NCBI RefSeq assembly: GCF_009792235.1
Contig: NZ_CP046973.1
Coordinates: 1,178,001 to 1,242,000 of the forward strand
DNA: 64,000 nt
Reading direction: 5' to 3'
Origin: Microcystis aeruginosa FD4
Lineage (GTDB): Bacteria; Cyanobacteriota; Cyanobacteriia; Cyanobacteriales; Microcystaceae
The notes below the pieces were generated by a model. The model worked only from the letters and a program-made list of their open reading frames with translations. It did no database searches and was not told where the DNA came from. Made by a program: the position numbers and the translations under genes. Positions 34,820-43,357 of the stretch are shown piece by piece (within the stretch, counting starts at the first letter, position 1; each line of letters starts with the position of its first letter).

Positions 34820-35146
34820 CTTCTATTATCTTGCTAAAATTTACCTTAATATTATTGCGTAATCGAGATATTTCTCTGGTTACTTTTTTCCATTTCTCCG
34901 CACCAACTCTAATAACAGATAGCAAACTAATTAGCGATCACTATTCTCTCAATCAAGAGCTACAAAAATTAGGATTTACCTAAATTATACAACGTACTGC
35001 CCACGAAAGCTACATTTTTAAATGGACAGCATTTAATCTCAAGATCGAACCTGCTCACAGCATTTATAAACCTGACTCTATTTATATTGAAGCTATTAAA
35101 TAAATTCTAGTATAATATAAGAACACATATTCCTTAGCTTAAAACT
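34820..35146. other. Spacer, possible decayed coding sequence
   Basis: The plus strand stays open from before 34820 to 34981 (LTLILLRNRDISLVTFFHFS in part) but most of that frame is antisense to the glycosyltransferase start and has no domain. A short stretch reading HESYIFKWTAFNLKIEPAHS ends at a stop near 35101. I take it as remnant or chance. Confidence 0.3.
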
Positions 35147-35413
35147 ATGGTTGCTACCACCTCCCCCCAAACCCAAGCAGAAAATCCTCTCAGCGAGATT
35201 CTCATCGAAAAAATCAGCCAACTTTCCCCCTCCCAACAGCAGGAAGTTCTTAACTTTGTCGAATTTCTCCAGTACAAAAAACAACCTAAAAAGACTATTT
35301 GGGACAAAATTGCCGAGCGAGTCGCTCAACTACCCCCCGAAGTTATCGAGCAACTCCCCACTGATTCCTCAGAAAACCTCGATCATTATCTATACGGAGC
35401 GCCCAAAAAGTGA
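35147..35413 (+). CDS. DUF2281-type antitoxin
   Basis: An 88-residue protein: the core LIEKISQLSPSQQQEVLNFV followed by EFLQYKK is the DUF2281-like antitoxin signature of cyanobacteria; the C-terminal half is acidic and probably wraps the toxin. Its TGA overlaps the ATG of the following PIN toxin. Intact. A related, truncated antitoxin lies at 39464-39580. Confidence 0.82.
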   Translation: MVATTSPQTQAENPLSEILIEKISQLSPSQQQEVLNFVEFLQYKKQPKKTIWDKIAERVAQLPPEVIEQLPTDSSENLDHYLYGAPKK

Positions 35414-35817
35414 AATTAATTTTTGTCGATACTTTATACTGGGTAGCCTTAGCTAACTCAAGGGATCAATGGCACGAAAGAGCAATTGAGTTACAAAAAA
35501 CTGTATCCAATCACCGCTTAATCACCACAGAAGCAGTTTTAATTGAATTTCTCAACTATTTTTCTTCCTTTGGTTCTTTCATGCGTCAAACCGTAGCAGG
35601 AATTACCCATGATATTCTTGATGATCCCGATATAGAGGTGCTGCCCATAAATTCCTCGCTGTTTTTATCGGGATTAAACCTATAGGAACAAAGACTAGAT
35701 AAAGGTTATAGTATGGTCGATTGTATCTCGATGATGGCCATGAAAAATCGAGATATAAGCGAAGTTCTTACCCACGATAAACACTTTAGTCAAGAGGGTT
35801 TTAATATCCTTCTTTGA
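35410..35817 (+). pseudogene. PIN-domain (VapC-like) toxin with an in-frame stop
   Basis: The frame begins KLIFVDTLYWVALANSRDQW with the first PIN Asp, and EAVLIEFLNYF carries the Glu. At 35683-35685 a TAG follows GLNL, but the same frame continues directly as EQRLDKGYSMVDCISMMAMK and then THDKHFSQEGF to a TGA at 35817, providing the remaining acidic residues. Family members read LYEQRLDKG here, so a TAT to TAG change (one base) is the simplest explanation. Without readthrough the RNase is inactive. Confidence 0.85.
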
Positions 35818-35874
35818 AATCTAGTTTATTGTCATTAACTTTTGATGACAAATACCCAAAAATAACCGTAATCT

Positions 35875-36840
35875 ATGACCAAAAAAGCCGATATAGGTAG
35901 TAAAAGACTAATCAGTTTAGCCCCCGATAATTGGGCAAGATGGTTAACCCAACAACCCGACGTACAAGTGCAGGAATTTCTTAGCTCAGAATTTCAATGG
36001 GTAAGTCGTGCCAACGATGTTCTCCTAAAAGTTTATAGCCCCCAAGAGGGAGAATTTCTGCTCCTTAACGAAATCCAGTTGCGTTACACAAAGCAAATGC
36101 CCCAAAGAATCCGAGCTTACGCAGCCTTAGCCACAGAACGCTACAATTTACCCGTTTATCCCGTCTTAGTTAACATTTTACCCCGTCAAACTAACGCCAG
36201 GATTCCTGGTCGTTATAGCTCAGAATTTCTGGGAATCCGAGCCTATCAAGAATATCGAGTAATTAACCTTTGGGAAGTATCAGCAGAAATAGTATTTCGA
36301 GAAAAAATATCGACACTTTTGCCTTTCGTTCCTATACTAAAAGGAGGGGGAGAAGAAACCGTAGTTCGCACAGCCCTGCGAGAATTAAGGGCAAATGAAA
36401 GCCTAGAGGACTTAGAACCCTTACTTTCCTTTTTTGCATCATTTGTCTTAGAAATACCAATAGTACAAGAAATTATGAGGTGGGATATGACCGTATTAAG
36501 AGAATCGCCCTGGTATCAAGAAATCCTCAGAGAAGGATTGCAGCTAGGAGAACAGAGAGGTATTCAATTAGGACGACAAGAGGGACGACAAGAGGGACGA
36601 CAAGAGGGACGACAAGAGGGACGACAAGAGGGACGACAAGAGGGACGACAAGAGGGACGACAAGAGGGAGAAGCAGAACTGATTATCCGACTTTTAACCC
36701 GACGGTTTGGCAGTATAGATTTAGCTATAACTGAAAAAATTAAATCTCTATCTATCCCGCAATTAGAAACCTTAGGAGATAGAATTTTAGACTTGGGCAG
36801 CCGTGAGGAATTGCTAAGTTGGTTAAATGAACAAAGATAA
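35875..36840 (+). CDS. Rpn/DUF4351-type PD-(D/E)XK protein, tandem copy 1
   Basis: A 321-residue protein common in cyanobacteria. The N-terminal PD-(D/E)XK-like core shows SRANDVLLKVYSPQEGEFLL followed by NEIQLRYTKQMPQRIRAYAA (the ExQ of the nuclease site). Then comes a linker of eight exact 12-base repeats coding GRQE (36571-36666), and a DUF4351-like C-terminus (LLTRRFGSIDLAITEKIKSL). Related proteins are described as recombination-promoting nucleases or transposase-like. A nearly identical second copy starts 1094 bp downstream with only six repeats. Confidence 0.82.
   Translation: MTKKADIGSKRLISLAPDNWARWLTQQPDVQVQEFLSSEFQWVSRANDVLLKVYSPQEGEFLLLNEIQLRYTKQMPQRIRAYAALATERYNLPVYPVLVNILPRQTNARIPGRYSSEFLGIRAYQEYRVINLWEVSAEIVFREKISTLLPFVPILKGGGEETVVRTALRELRANESLEDLEPLLSFFASFVLEIPIVQEIMRWDMTVLRESPWYQEILREGLQLGEQRGIQLGRQEGRQEGRQEGRQEGRQEGRQEGRQEGRQEGEAELIIRLLTRRFGSIDLAITEKIKSLSIPQLETLGDRILDLGSREELLSWLNEQR
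36571..36666 (+). repeat. 12-bp tandem repeat (GGACGACAAGAG), 8 copies
   Basis: Eight perfect in-frame copies coding Gly-Arg-Gln-Glu in Rpn copy 1. The paralogue has six. Identical units show recent slippage or unequal exchange. Confidence 0.95.
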
Positions 36841-36968
36841 AAATTATTCCCTAAAACTAGGCGTTTTCGCCAAGCACAGAAAGCTCAAGAAATTGAACAG
36901 CAACTGACTTGAGGTGTATTTTTTTTAGATAATTATCTTATCTAAATACCCAAAAATAACCGTAATCT

Positions 36969-37910
36969 ATGACCAAAAAAGCCGATATAGGTAGTAAAAG
37001 ACTAATCAGTTTAGCCCCTGATAATTGGGCAAGATGGTTAACCCAACAACCCGACGTACAAGTGCAGGAATTTCTTAACTCAGAATTTCAATGGGTAAGT
37101 CGTGCCAACGATGTTCTCCTAAAAGTTTATAGCCCCCAAGAGGGAGAATTTCTGCTCCTTAACGAAATCCAGTTGCGTTACACAAAGCAAATGCCCCAAA
37201 GAATCCGAGCTTACGCAGCCTTAGCCACAGAACGCTACAATTTACCCGTTTATCCCGTCTTAGTTAACATTTTACCCCGTCAAACTAACGCCAGGATTCC
37301 TAGCCGTTATAGCTCAGAATTTCTGGGAATCCGAGCCTATCAAGAATATCGAGTAATTAACCTTTGGGAAGTATCAGCAGAAATAGTATTTCGAGAAAAA
37401 ATATCGACACTTTTGCCTTTCGTTCCTATACTAAAAGGAGGGGGAGAAGAAACCGTAGTTCGCACAGCCCTGCGAGAATTAAGGGCAAATGAAAGCCTAG
37501 AGGACTTAGAACCCTTACTTTCCTTTTTTGCATCATTTGTCTTAGAAATACCAATAGTACAAGAAATTATGAGGTGGGATATGACCGTATTAAGAGAATC
37601 GCCCTGGTATCAAGAAATCCTCAGAGAAGGATTGCAGCTAGGAGAACAGAGAGGTATTCAATTAGGACGACAAGAGGGACGACAAGAGGGACGACAAGAG
37701 GGACGACAAGAGGGACGACAAGAGGGACGACAAGAGGGAGAAGCAGAACTGATTATCCGACTTTTAACCCGACGGTTTGGCAGTATAGATTTAGCTATAA
37801 CTGAAAAAATTAAATCTCTATCTATCCCGCAATTAGAAACCTTAGGAGATAGAATTTTAGACTTGGGCAGCCGTGAGGAATTGCTAAGTTGGTTAAATGA
37901 ACAAAGATAA
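36969..37910 (+). CDS. Rpn/DUF4351-type PD-(D/E)XK protein, tandem copy 2
   Basis: A 313-residue near-identical copy of the preceding gene. Differences I see are Ser to Asn near residue 37 (LSSEF to LNSEF), Gly to Ser in IPGRYS/IPSRYS, a synonymous C/T, and two fewer GRQE repeats (six, 37665-37736). The identity includes 25 bp before the ATG and 17 bp after the stop (AAAATTATTCCCTAAAA), so the duplicated unit is about 1 kb and recent. Both reading frames are intact. Confidence 0.82.
   Translation: MTKKADIGSKRLISLAPDNWARWLTQQPDVQVQEFLNSEFQWVSRANDVLLKVYSPQEGEFLLLNEIQLRYTKQMPQRIRAYAALATERYNLPVYPVLVNILPRQTNARIPSRYSSEFLGIRAYQEYRVINLWEVSAEIVFREKISTLLPFVPILKGGGEETVVRTALRELRANESLEDLEPLLSFFASFVLEIPIVQEIMRWDMTVLRESPWYQEILREGLQLGEQRGIQLGRQEGRQEGRQEGRQEGRQEGRQEGEAELIIRLLTRRFGSIDLAITEKIKSLSIPQLETLGDRILDLGSREELLSWLNEQR
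37665..37736 (+). repeat. 12-bp tandem repeat (GGACGACAAGAG), 6 copies
   Basis: Same unit and position as in Rpn copy 1 but two units shorter, accounting for the whole length difference between the two proteins. Confidence 0.95.
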
Positions 37911-37928
37911 AAATTATTCCCTAAAAAT

Positions 37929-38537
37929 ATGCTTTCTCCTAGCCTTTTCCAGACTCTAACCCTAGAAGATTTTCTCGGTCAGTACCGCAATAATCCCCGC
38001 TACGAACTTGCTGAGGGAGAAATAATCGATTTGGAACCTACGGGCCCCCACGAAACCGTTAGCGGCAAACTCGCCAGCAAAATCGGTATCGCCATTAATA
38101 ACCGACAATTGCCCTGGTTTATACCCCGTACTTGTCTAATTCGTCCCTTTAGCGACCAAGCCACGGCGCGCCGTCCTGATATTATTGTTCTGGATGAAAC
38201 TGTTCTCGATAATGAACCTTTCTGGGAACGAGAACCAGTGATTACTCTCGGTAGAAGCATTAAGCTTGTGGTAGAGGTAGTTAGTAGCAACTGGGAGTCG
38301 GATTATGCTCGTAAAGTCGAAGAATACGCCCTATTAGGTATTCCAGAATATTGGATTGTCGATTATCGTGGGTTGGGAGGAACTATTTTTATCGGTAAAC
38401 CCAAACAGCCGACCTTTACTGTTTGTCAACTGTTAGGGGAAGATTATCAACAACAACAATATCGCCTCGGTCAAGGGATTTTTTCTCCTTTATTTCCTGA
38501 CCTGCAACTGTGTTTAGATGAGGTGTTACCTCGATAG
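37929..38537 (+). CDS. Uma2-family (DUF820) PD-(D/E)XK nuclease
   Basis: A 202-residue protein of the cyanobacteria-rich Uma2 family. Core motifs: YELAEGEIIDLEPTGPHETV, ARRPDIIVLDE (catalytic Asp), IKLVVEVVSSNWESDYARKV (ExVS motif with Glu) and LGIPEYWIVDYRG. These are predicted restriction-endonuclease-fold proteins of unknown function, abundant in genomes with many mobile elements. The ATG lies 2 bp after the 17-bp repeat that also ends both Rpn copies. Complete length. Confidence 0.87.
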   Translation: MLSPSLFQTLTLEDFLGQYRNNPRYELAEGEIIDLEPTGPHETVSGKLASKIGIAINNRQLPWFIPRTCLIRPFSDQATARRPDIIVLDETVLDNEPFWEREPVITLGRSIKLVVEVVSSNWESDYARKVEEYALLGIPEYWIVDYRGLGGTIFIGKPKQPTFTVCQLLGEDYQQQQYRLGQGIFSPLFPDLQLCLDEVLPR

Positions 38538-38565
38538 ACAAAAATGAAAATTATTCCCTAAAACT

Positions 38566-39393
38566 ATGGTTTCTGTTCCTATCTCTCGAACAACTCTAGA
38601 AAATCGCTATCGAAAAGGCTGGGAAACTGCCCAACAAGCCGCTAGAATCCTGCGAGAAAAATATCAGATAGAAAAAGTTATTCTCTTTGGTTCTTTGTTA
38701 GATTTATCAAAATTTCGTTATCACTCTGATATTGATTTAGCGGTTTGGGGACTAGCAGACCAACTATATTATCAAGCCCTTAAGGATATACTAGCAATTA
38801 GTACCGATTTTTCGATCGATCTGATTCAAATTGAATCAGCCCAACCATCCTTACAAACAACTATTAAAAATCAAGGTATTGATTTAGAATCAGTCAATAA
38901 GCCCAGTTTAAGGGGATTAGATATGAGTCAAAATTCGGCTAATTTAATTTTATGGGGACAAATACAGCAGGAGTTAAGTGAGTTAAATAATCTAGTCCAA
39001 AAAAATCAGCAACTTCTCCAGAAATTTAACAGAACTCAAGATGAAGATTATCTGGGTACTATCGCCCTGAATATTCATAGTTTTTACACAGGAGTAGAAA
39101 GAATTTTTAAACAAATTGCCCAAACTATCGACGGTTCCGTTCCCGATACCCCTGATTGGCACTGGCAATTACTGCGTCAAATGTCTTCCCCGGTAATCTC
39201 TAAACGTTCTCCAGTAATTGATGTAAAAACTCGTGATCTGCTAGAGAATTATTGTTCTTTTCGTCATGTTATTAGAAATATTTATAGTTTTAACCTGCAA
39301 CCAGAACCGGTACAAAAACTAGCGGAAGACTTACCTTATTGCTTTGATTTATTACAACAGGATTTACAAAATTTTACTGAAGAAATGTCTTGA
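38566..39393 (+). CDS. MNT nucleotidyltransferase fused to HEPN-like domain
   Basis: A 275-residue fusion. Residues 1-115 are a minimal nucleotidyltransferase: VILFGSLLDLSKFRYHSDID with the GS ... DxD signature. Residues about 125-275 are a HEPN-like helical domain (MSQNSANLILWGQIQQELSE onward). MNT and HEPN are normally separate antitoxin and toxin proteins (MntA/HepT), in which the MNT protein AMPylates the HEPN RNase. Here they are one frame without a stop. The HEPN motif reads FRHVIRNIYSF: the usual RX4H-X-Y has Asn in place of the second His, so RNase activity may be reduced or lost. The same 17-bp repeat precedes the gene. Confidence 0.75.
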   Translation: MVSVPISRTTLENRYRKGWETAQQAARILREKYQIEKVILFGSLLDLSKFRYHSDIDLAVWGLADQLYYQALKDILAISTDFSIDLIQIESAQPSLQTTIKNQGIDLESVNKPSLRGLDMSQNSANLILWGQIQQELSELNNLVQKNQQLLQKFNRTQDEDYLGTIALNIHSFYTGVERIFKQIAQTIDGSVPDTPDWHWQLLRQMSSPVISKRSPVIDVKTRDLLENYCSFRHVIRNIYSFNLQPEPVQKLAEDLPYCFDLLQQDLQNFTEEMS

Positions 39394-39463
39394 CTAAGGC
39401 AATTAGTTTAAAATGTAAGGAAACTTAGCACATAGTCCAGAGTTAAACTTGAGGTTATTATCT

Positions 39464-39580
39464 ATGTCTACCCAAACTAACATCAATCCTTGTAGCACCA
39501 ATGCTTTAGTAGAAAACTTCCAACAACTTTCTCTAAAAAGACAGCAAGAGGTGTTAACTTTTGTAGAATTGCCGTTCTGA
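39464..39580 (+). pseudogene. Truncated DUF2281-type antitoxin
   Basis: MSTQTNINPCSTNALVENFQ then QLSLKRQQEVLTFVEL matches the start of the antitoxin at 35147 but ends after 38 codons in ELPF-stop, before the C-terminal half. A MITE of family C begins 33 bp later. A decayed TA remnant. Confidence 0.7.
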
Positions 39581-39612
39581 ATTGTTTGGATTCCGAGGAA
39601 TTCTGTTATATG

Positions 39613-39735
39613 TAAGTAGGTGGGTGGAATTAAATATAAGATGAACGTAGGTTGGGTTGAAGCATGAAACCCAACGCCCGCTCATGTTACGCTACCACTA
39701 ACCCATCCTACAAATAATTGTGCCTCCCTACTTAT
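39613..39735. mobile_element. MITE family C (TIR TAAGTAGG), copy 1
   Basis: TAAGTAGGTGGGTGGAATTA to TGCCTCCCTACTTA. Other copies are at 42043-42302 and 53135-53257 in the opposite orientation. The interior contains GTAGGTTGGGTTGAAGCATG and AACCCATCCTACAAATAATT. Non-coding. Confidence 0.85.
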
Positions 39736-39823
39736 ATAAAAAAATTGTTAGATTTTGGTTGTTTTTTATTTTTGTGACAATTACCCCACCATCTTTTCGC
39801 CAATCTTTGAAACAAATAAAACA

Positions 39824-41122
39824 ATGATAAAAATTGCTTACGATATCACCGTATTAGGACAAGGATATATCAATACAAAGGCAAAAACAGGTGTTTATCG
39901 GGTAGTTGATTCACTGTTGAAACAACTGTTAGATAGAAAAGATATAGAAATTGATTTAGTCGCATACAATGGCTTAAATAGCATCTGGGATAGTGTTAGT
40001 ACCGAATTATTTATCAGCAATGAAGCGGCAAGAATCAGGAAACAATATCAAAGCTGTCACCAGAGTAAATTAAATTTATTCAACCTGTATAAGGTAGCGG
40101 TTAAAAGTCAAAAACAAGTTATTAAACTCTCTAGTCAATATTTACCTATAATCTATAAACCCGCTCTAGCTTTACAAATTCCTTTTAAGCTTTTAGGAAA
40201 ATTTGACATAGATTTTAACTTTAATTCCCAAGCAAATATTTATCATTCTCTATTTTATGCCCTACCATCAAAGGATAAAATCAATAAAATTTCTAGAATC
40301 TTAACCATATATGATTTAATTCCGGTTTTGGACTCAAAAAGCTTTACCACCAGCATTTGTCAAAAATATGCTGAAATGATCCAAAGTATTGATATTAATC
40401 AAGATTGGATTACCTGTATTTCCCAACATACTAAAAATGATTTTTGTAACCATACAGGAATGAATCCTGAGCGAGTTTTTGTTACACCCTTAGCTGCGGA
40501 TACTCACTTTTTCCCCGTTGAAAATCTAGATATTATCAATGATACTCTCAAAAAATATCAGATTAATAATGCTCCTTATCTTCTCAGTCTTTGTACCTTA
40601 GAACCCAGAAAAAACCTCAGCTTTCTAATTCGTTGTTTCAGGAAAATTATCCTCGATAACCCCAGTATAGACTTAAATCTAGTTTTAGTGGGTGTTAGTG
40701 GCTGGAAAAACAACGATATTTTTAAAACTGCCCAAGAAAACCCGATTTTAAAAAATAGAATTATCTTCACTGGTTACATTCCCGATCAAGACTTAAGTGC
40801 CATCTATAGCGGTGCCACTGCTTTTGTTTATCCCTCTCTTTACGAAGGATTCGGATTACCTCCCCTAGAAGCAATGCAGTGTGGAACCCCGGTGATTACT
40901 TCTAATACCAGTTCCTTACCCGAAGTGGTGGGAGATGCAGGAATTATGATTAATCCCACCGATGAAGACGCATTATGTCAAGCAATTTTAACTATAATTC
41001 AAGATAGCCAACTCAGGAAAACTCTCTCAGAAAAAGGACGAGAACGCGCCCAGCAATTTAGTTGGGCAAAATGTGCCGAAGAAACCGTGAAAGTTTATCA
41101 CACCGCACTCAATTTTGGTTAG
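39824..41122 (+). CDS. Family 4 glycosyltransferase (GT-B)
   Basis: A 432-residue GT-B enzyme starting at MIKIAYDITVLG (39824); an upstream in-frame TTG at 39755 is less plausible. The C-terminal donor-binding domain has LLSLCTLEPRKNLSFLIRCF, then FTGYIPDQDLSAIYSGATAF, VYPSLYEGFGLPPLEAMQCG (the EX7E motif) and TPVITSNTSSLPEVVGDAGI. It likely belongs to the polysaccharide functions of 28563-34819, separated by the accessory island. Sugar and linkage unknown. Confidence 0.88.
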   Translation: MIKIAYDITVLGQGYINTKAKTGVYRVVDSLLKQLLDRKDIEIDLVAYNGLNSIWDSVSTELFISNEAARIRKQYQSCHQSKLNLFNLYKVAVKSQKQVIKLSSQYLPIIYKPALALQIPFKLLGKFDIDFNFNSQANIYHSLFYALPSKDKINKISRILTIYDLIPVLDSKSFTTSICQKYAEMIQSIDINQDWITCISQHTKNDFCNHTGMNPERVFVTPLAADTHFFPVENLDIINDTLKKYQINNAPYLLSLCTLEPRKNLSFLIRCFRKIILDNPSIDLNLVLVGVSGWKNNDIFKTAQENPILKNRIIFTGYIPDQDLSAIYSGATAFVYPSLYEGFGLPPLEAMQCGTPVITSNTSSLPEVVGDAGIMINPTDEDALCQAILTIIQDSQLRKTLSEKGRERAQQFSWAKCAEETVKVYHTALNFG

Positions 41123-41243
41123 ACTATCCTTACACGATCGCCCTTGTAATTTATCACATTTTTCTCAAGAATTTGAAGACAGGGTAAGAGCATCTCAATT
41201 AGGCTTGACAAAAGGCTCTCAGCACAGCAATCCTATAGTTAGG

Positions 41244-41545
41244 GTTTGCTGAAGAAGAGTTCTCAAAAGCCTATCCAGATAGCCTCAATATGAAAGCAAG
41301 TGGATAATGGGAGATTTCACACAAGTAAGAAGTTGATTATTCCCGAAAACATAATATTGTTATTCCCACCTCCCTATTGTCCAGAACTGAATCCAATAGA
41401 GAGAGTATGGGAAGAACTGAAAAAAGAGAGCAAATGGTCATGCTTTAAAACTTTAGAGGAATTGGAAGTCAAAGTAGATGAATTGTTTAAGAAGTTAGCA
41501 CCCCCAGAGGGTTGCTTCTCTCACAGGATTTTCCTTCATCCTTGA
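41244..41545 (+). pseudogene. IS630-family transposase, C-terminal remnant
   Basis: Reads SKAYPDSLN, then after a one-base shift DNGRFHTSKKLIIPENIILL, followed by PPPYCPELNPIERVWEELKK. DNGxxH and NPIExxWxxLK are the second Asp and the Glu of the IS630 DDE transposase. The N-terminal half is missing and a frameshift lies near 41305. Confidence 0.8.
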
Positions 41546-41736
41546 TGCTTTATCTGCACTGAATACAATTTAATTTAGTATAAGCTCTTGAGCCGCTATC
41601 AGGTCAGAATATCTAATACCATTTTTCTTTAAGTATCTAAGCACAATTAATTACACATCTAAGCCACTACTCCGTCAGACTGCTGCTGTGATCAGTAAAC
41701 AGTGAACTGAAAACTCAAATCCGATCCCTAATAGCT

Positions 41737-41794
41737 GTCTTGTGAGTCTTGTGAGTCTTGTGAGTCTTGTGAGTCTTGTGAGTCTTGTGAGTCT
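41737..41794. repeat. 9-bp tandem repeat (CTTGTGAGT), about 6 copies
   Basis: CTTGTGAGT repeated six times with a changed last unit (GTCTCGAC). Not associated with a gene. Confidence 0.9.
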
Positions 41795-41834
41795 CGACTA
41801 GGAAATTAATTTTGCACGACTACTTATTTAACCT

Positions 41835-42003
41835 GGTGCATCTCCTATTGGTGATTTTCTCTCACCTATAGATGAGCAGCAGAAGTTGTTCAAAGAGGGC
41901 GAAGGCAATTCGCCCCTACAATAATATTATTGCGCCAATAGTAGGGGCGCACCGCGTGCGCCCAAAATGTCATCTAGATATTTCGACAAAATTGAGATGC
42001 ACC
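41835..42003. mobile_element. MITE family B, inverse copy
   Basis: GGTGCATCTCCTATTGGTGA to AATTGAGATGCACC, the inverse of 9420-9611 with a shorter centre (169 versus 192 bp). Both copies are bordered by GGTTATGCCT-like sequence on one side, which may reflect a shared target or a fuller element. Confidence 0.85.
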
Positions 42004-42042
42004 AGGCATAACCATCTCTGTCATTACTTTTGAAAAATGGTA

Positions 42043-42302
42043 TAAGTAGGGAGGCACAATTATTTGTAGGATGGGTTAGCGCACTTCGTAACCCATGCGG
42101 GTGTTGGGTTTCATGCTTCAACCGTTCGGCAAAAGCTCACGGCCGAGGCCCAACCTACGTTCATCTTATACTAAATCCGTTGAGTATAGGTAACATATTA
42201 GGATAGGCACTCATGCAAGAGGCAAGAGGCAAAAGGGGGAATAGATAATCAGTTTTTAATAACTGGATTTAGTATTATATTTAATTCCACCCACCCACTT
42301 AA
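42043..42302. mobile_element. MITE family C interrupted by two smaller elements
   Basis: The outer MITE matches 53135-53257. Compared with that uninterrupted copy, a 27-bp module (GTTCGGCAAAAGCTCACGGC onward, 42124-42150) sits inside CTTCAACC/CAACCTACG, and a full MITE family D (42169-42274) sits inside CTTATA/TTTAATTCC. This is clear nesting, giving relative ages: C first, then D and the 27-bp module. Confidence 0.88.
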
Positions 42303-42373
42303 AATACCAGATAAATTTGACATAATCAGAGGTTGTACAAATATTGTAGTCGTCTGTTGTCTTTTTTCTCCTC

Positions 42374-43117
42374 CTAGTCTCCTGTCTCCCGAAAAAGAAA
42401 ACTTTGTACCTCACCATTGAGCAGCTTATCGATCTCCCAACCTAACTGAGTTGGCTGCTGATAAACCTTTTTTAAAGTGTTAATATCCCGGCTAGAAATC
42501 GGAGCAATATCCCTAGTTTGAGCGAAATACATCACATCCGTCTCTAGGGGACTATGACCCCAAATTCCCAAAGCGTGACCTAATTCGTGACGCGCTGCCG
42601 CTAAAGCCGACCGATCGGCTAAATTAGGACTAATCTGGATACTCATCCGATGAGTTAAGCGATTTTCCTTGACAAAAATCTCGTATTGTGTTATGGCAGA
42701 ACGCACCCGGGGCAATTCTAACTTACCGGTTTCGGGATTAAAACGGACTCCCGACGGCGGTAACTCCCGTTTAATGAGGATATCGGCCAATTCTGCCCGA
42801 TTAACCAACTCGATCGGCAAATACTGCCCCCATTCAGCGATCGCCTGTTGTACTAAACTCAGCCAAGAACTGCGATCGCTCTGAACATAAATCTTCACGG
42901 GAAATTGCGACCAAATCAACGCTCCCACGGGACTGATTTCCACAGCATCAAAATAATCCCCGGGCTGGTTTTGCTCTTGCCATTGGGCTAAATTAGCGGG
43001 TAAAGGATGGGTTTTTAACTCCGGTAGCGACCGACTGTCGGCAATCAAAGAATAGGAAAACAGCAAAAGACTCGCCAAGGCTGCGAGTCCTAGAAAAGAG
43101 AACCGACCTCTCAGCAT
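42374..43117 (-). CDS. Matrixin-like zinc metalloprotease
   Basis: A 247-residue protein with an N-terminal membrane/signal segment (FLGLAALASLLLFSYSLIA). The zinc site AARHELGHALGIWGHS contains all three ligands of HExxHxxGxxH, followed by the Met-turn in DVMYF. That is the peptidase M10 (matrixin) signature. Likely secreted or anchored facing the periplasm. It is adjacent to secG on the same strand, the start lying directly beside the secG stop (0-1 bp), so they are probably co-transcribed. Substrate unknown. Confidence 0.85.
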   Translation of the reverse strand: MLRGRFSFLGLAALASLLLFSYSLIADSRSLPELKTHPLPANLAQWQEQNQPGDYFDAVEISPVGALIWSQFPVKIYVQSDRSSWLSLVQQAIAEWGQYLPIELVNRAELADILIKRELPPSGVRFNPETGKLELPRVRSAITQYEIFVKENRLTHRMSIQISPNLADRSALAAARHELGHALGIWGHSPLETDVMYFAQTRDIAPISSRDINTLKKVYQQPTQLGWEIDKLLNGEVQSFLFRETGD

Positions 43118-43357
43118 TTAGCGATTTAACCAGCCGGCGCTTAGTACAATAGTTAGGGTGATAAATACCGTCCCCAACGCCCAAGTCACCTGATTTAAGG
43201 TTTTTTCCGCCGTTTTTGCGCTGGTAAAAATCTGTGATTGGCCGCCAATACCACCAATTCCATCACCTTTGGGACTGTGTAATAACACCAAAATCGCCAG
43301 AAAGGCCGCCGCCAGCGCCCAAATAATCTGTACTACCAGCACCAATGTCATGATCAT
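43118..43357 (-). CDS. secG: Protein translocase subunit SecG
   Basis: A 79-residue two-helix membrane protein: LVLVVQIIWALAAAFLAILV and LGTVFITLTIVLSAGW, with the conserved cytosolic loop LLHSPKGDGIGGIGGQSQIF. SecG is the accessory subunit of the SecYEG channel. A second ATG two codons downstream is an equally possible start. The gene gpmI lies upstream on the same strand with a repeat-rich spacer between; secG-gpmI neighbourhood is common in cyanobacteria. Confidence 0.92.
   Translation of the reverse strand: MIMTLVLVVQIIWALAAAFLAILVLLHSPKGDGIGGIGGQSQIFTSAKTAEKTLNQVTWALGTVFITLTIVLSAGWLNR

Larger units (their letters stand above)
41123..42373. other. Repeat-rich region with transposon remnants
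   Basis: About 1.25 kb with no intact gene. It holds an IS630-type transposase fragment (41244-41545), a 9-bp tandem array (41737-41794), MITE family B (41835-42003) and MITE family C with family D nested in it (42043-42302). A mobile-element accumulation site between the polysaccharide and housekeeping genes. Confidence 0.75.

Noticed and set aside
36480..36734. Plus-strand frame rich in TTRG repeats overlapping Rpn copy 1 (and 37574-37804 in copy 2)
   Set aside because: It is the shifted reading of the 12-bp repeat inside the real Rpn gene.
42374..43117. Matrixin-like protease as part of the conflict systems
   Set aside because: It adjoins secG and gpmI on the same strand and has an export signal; nothing links it to the caspase operon.
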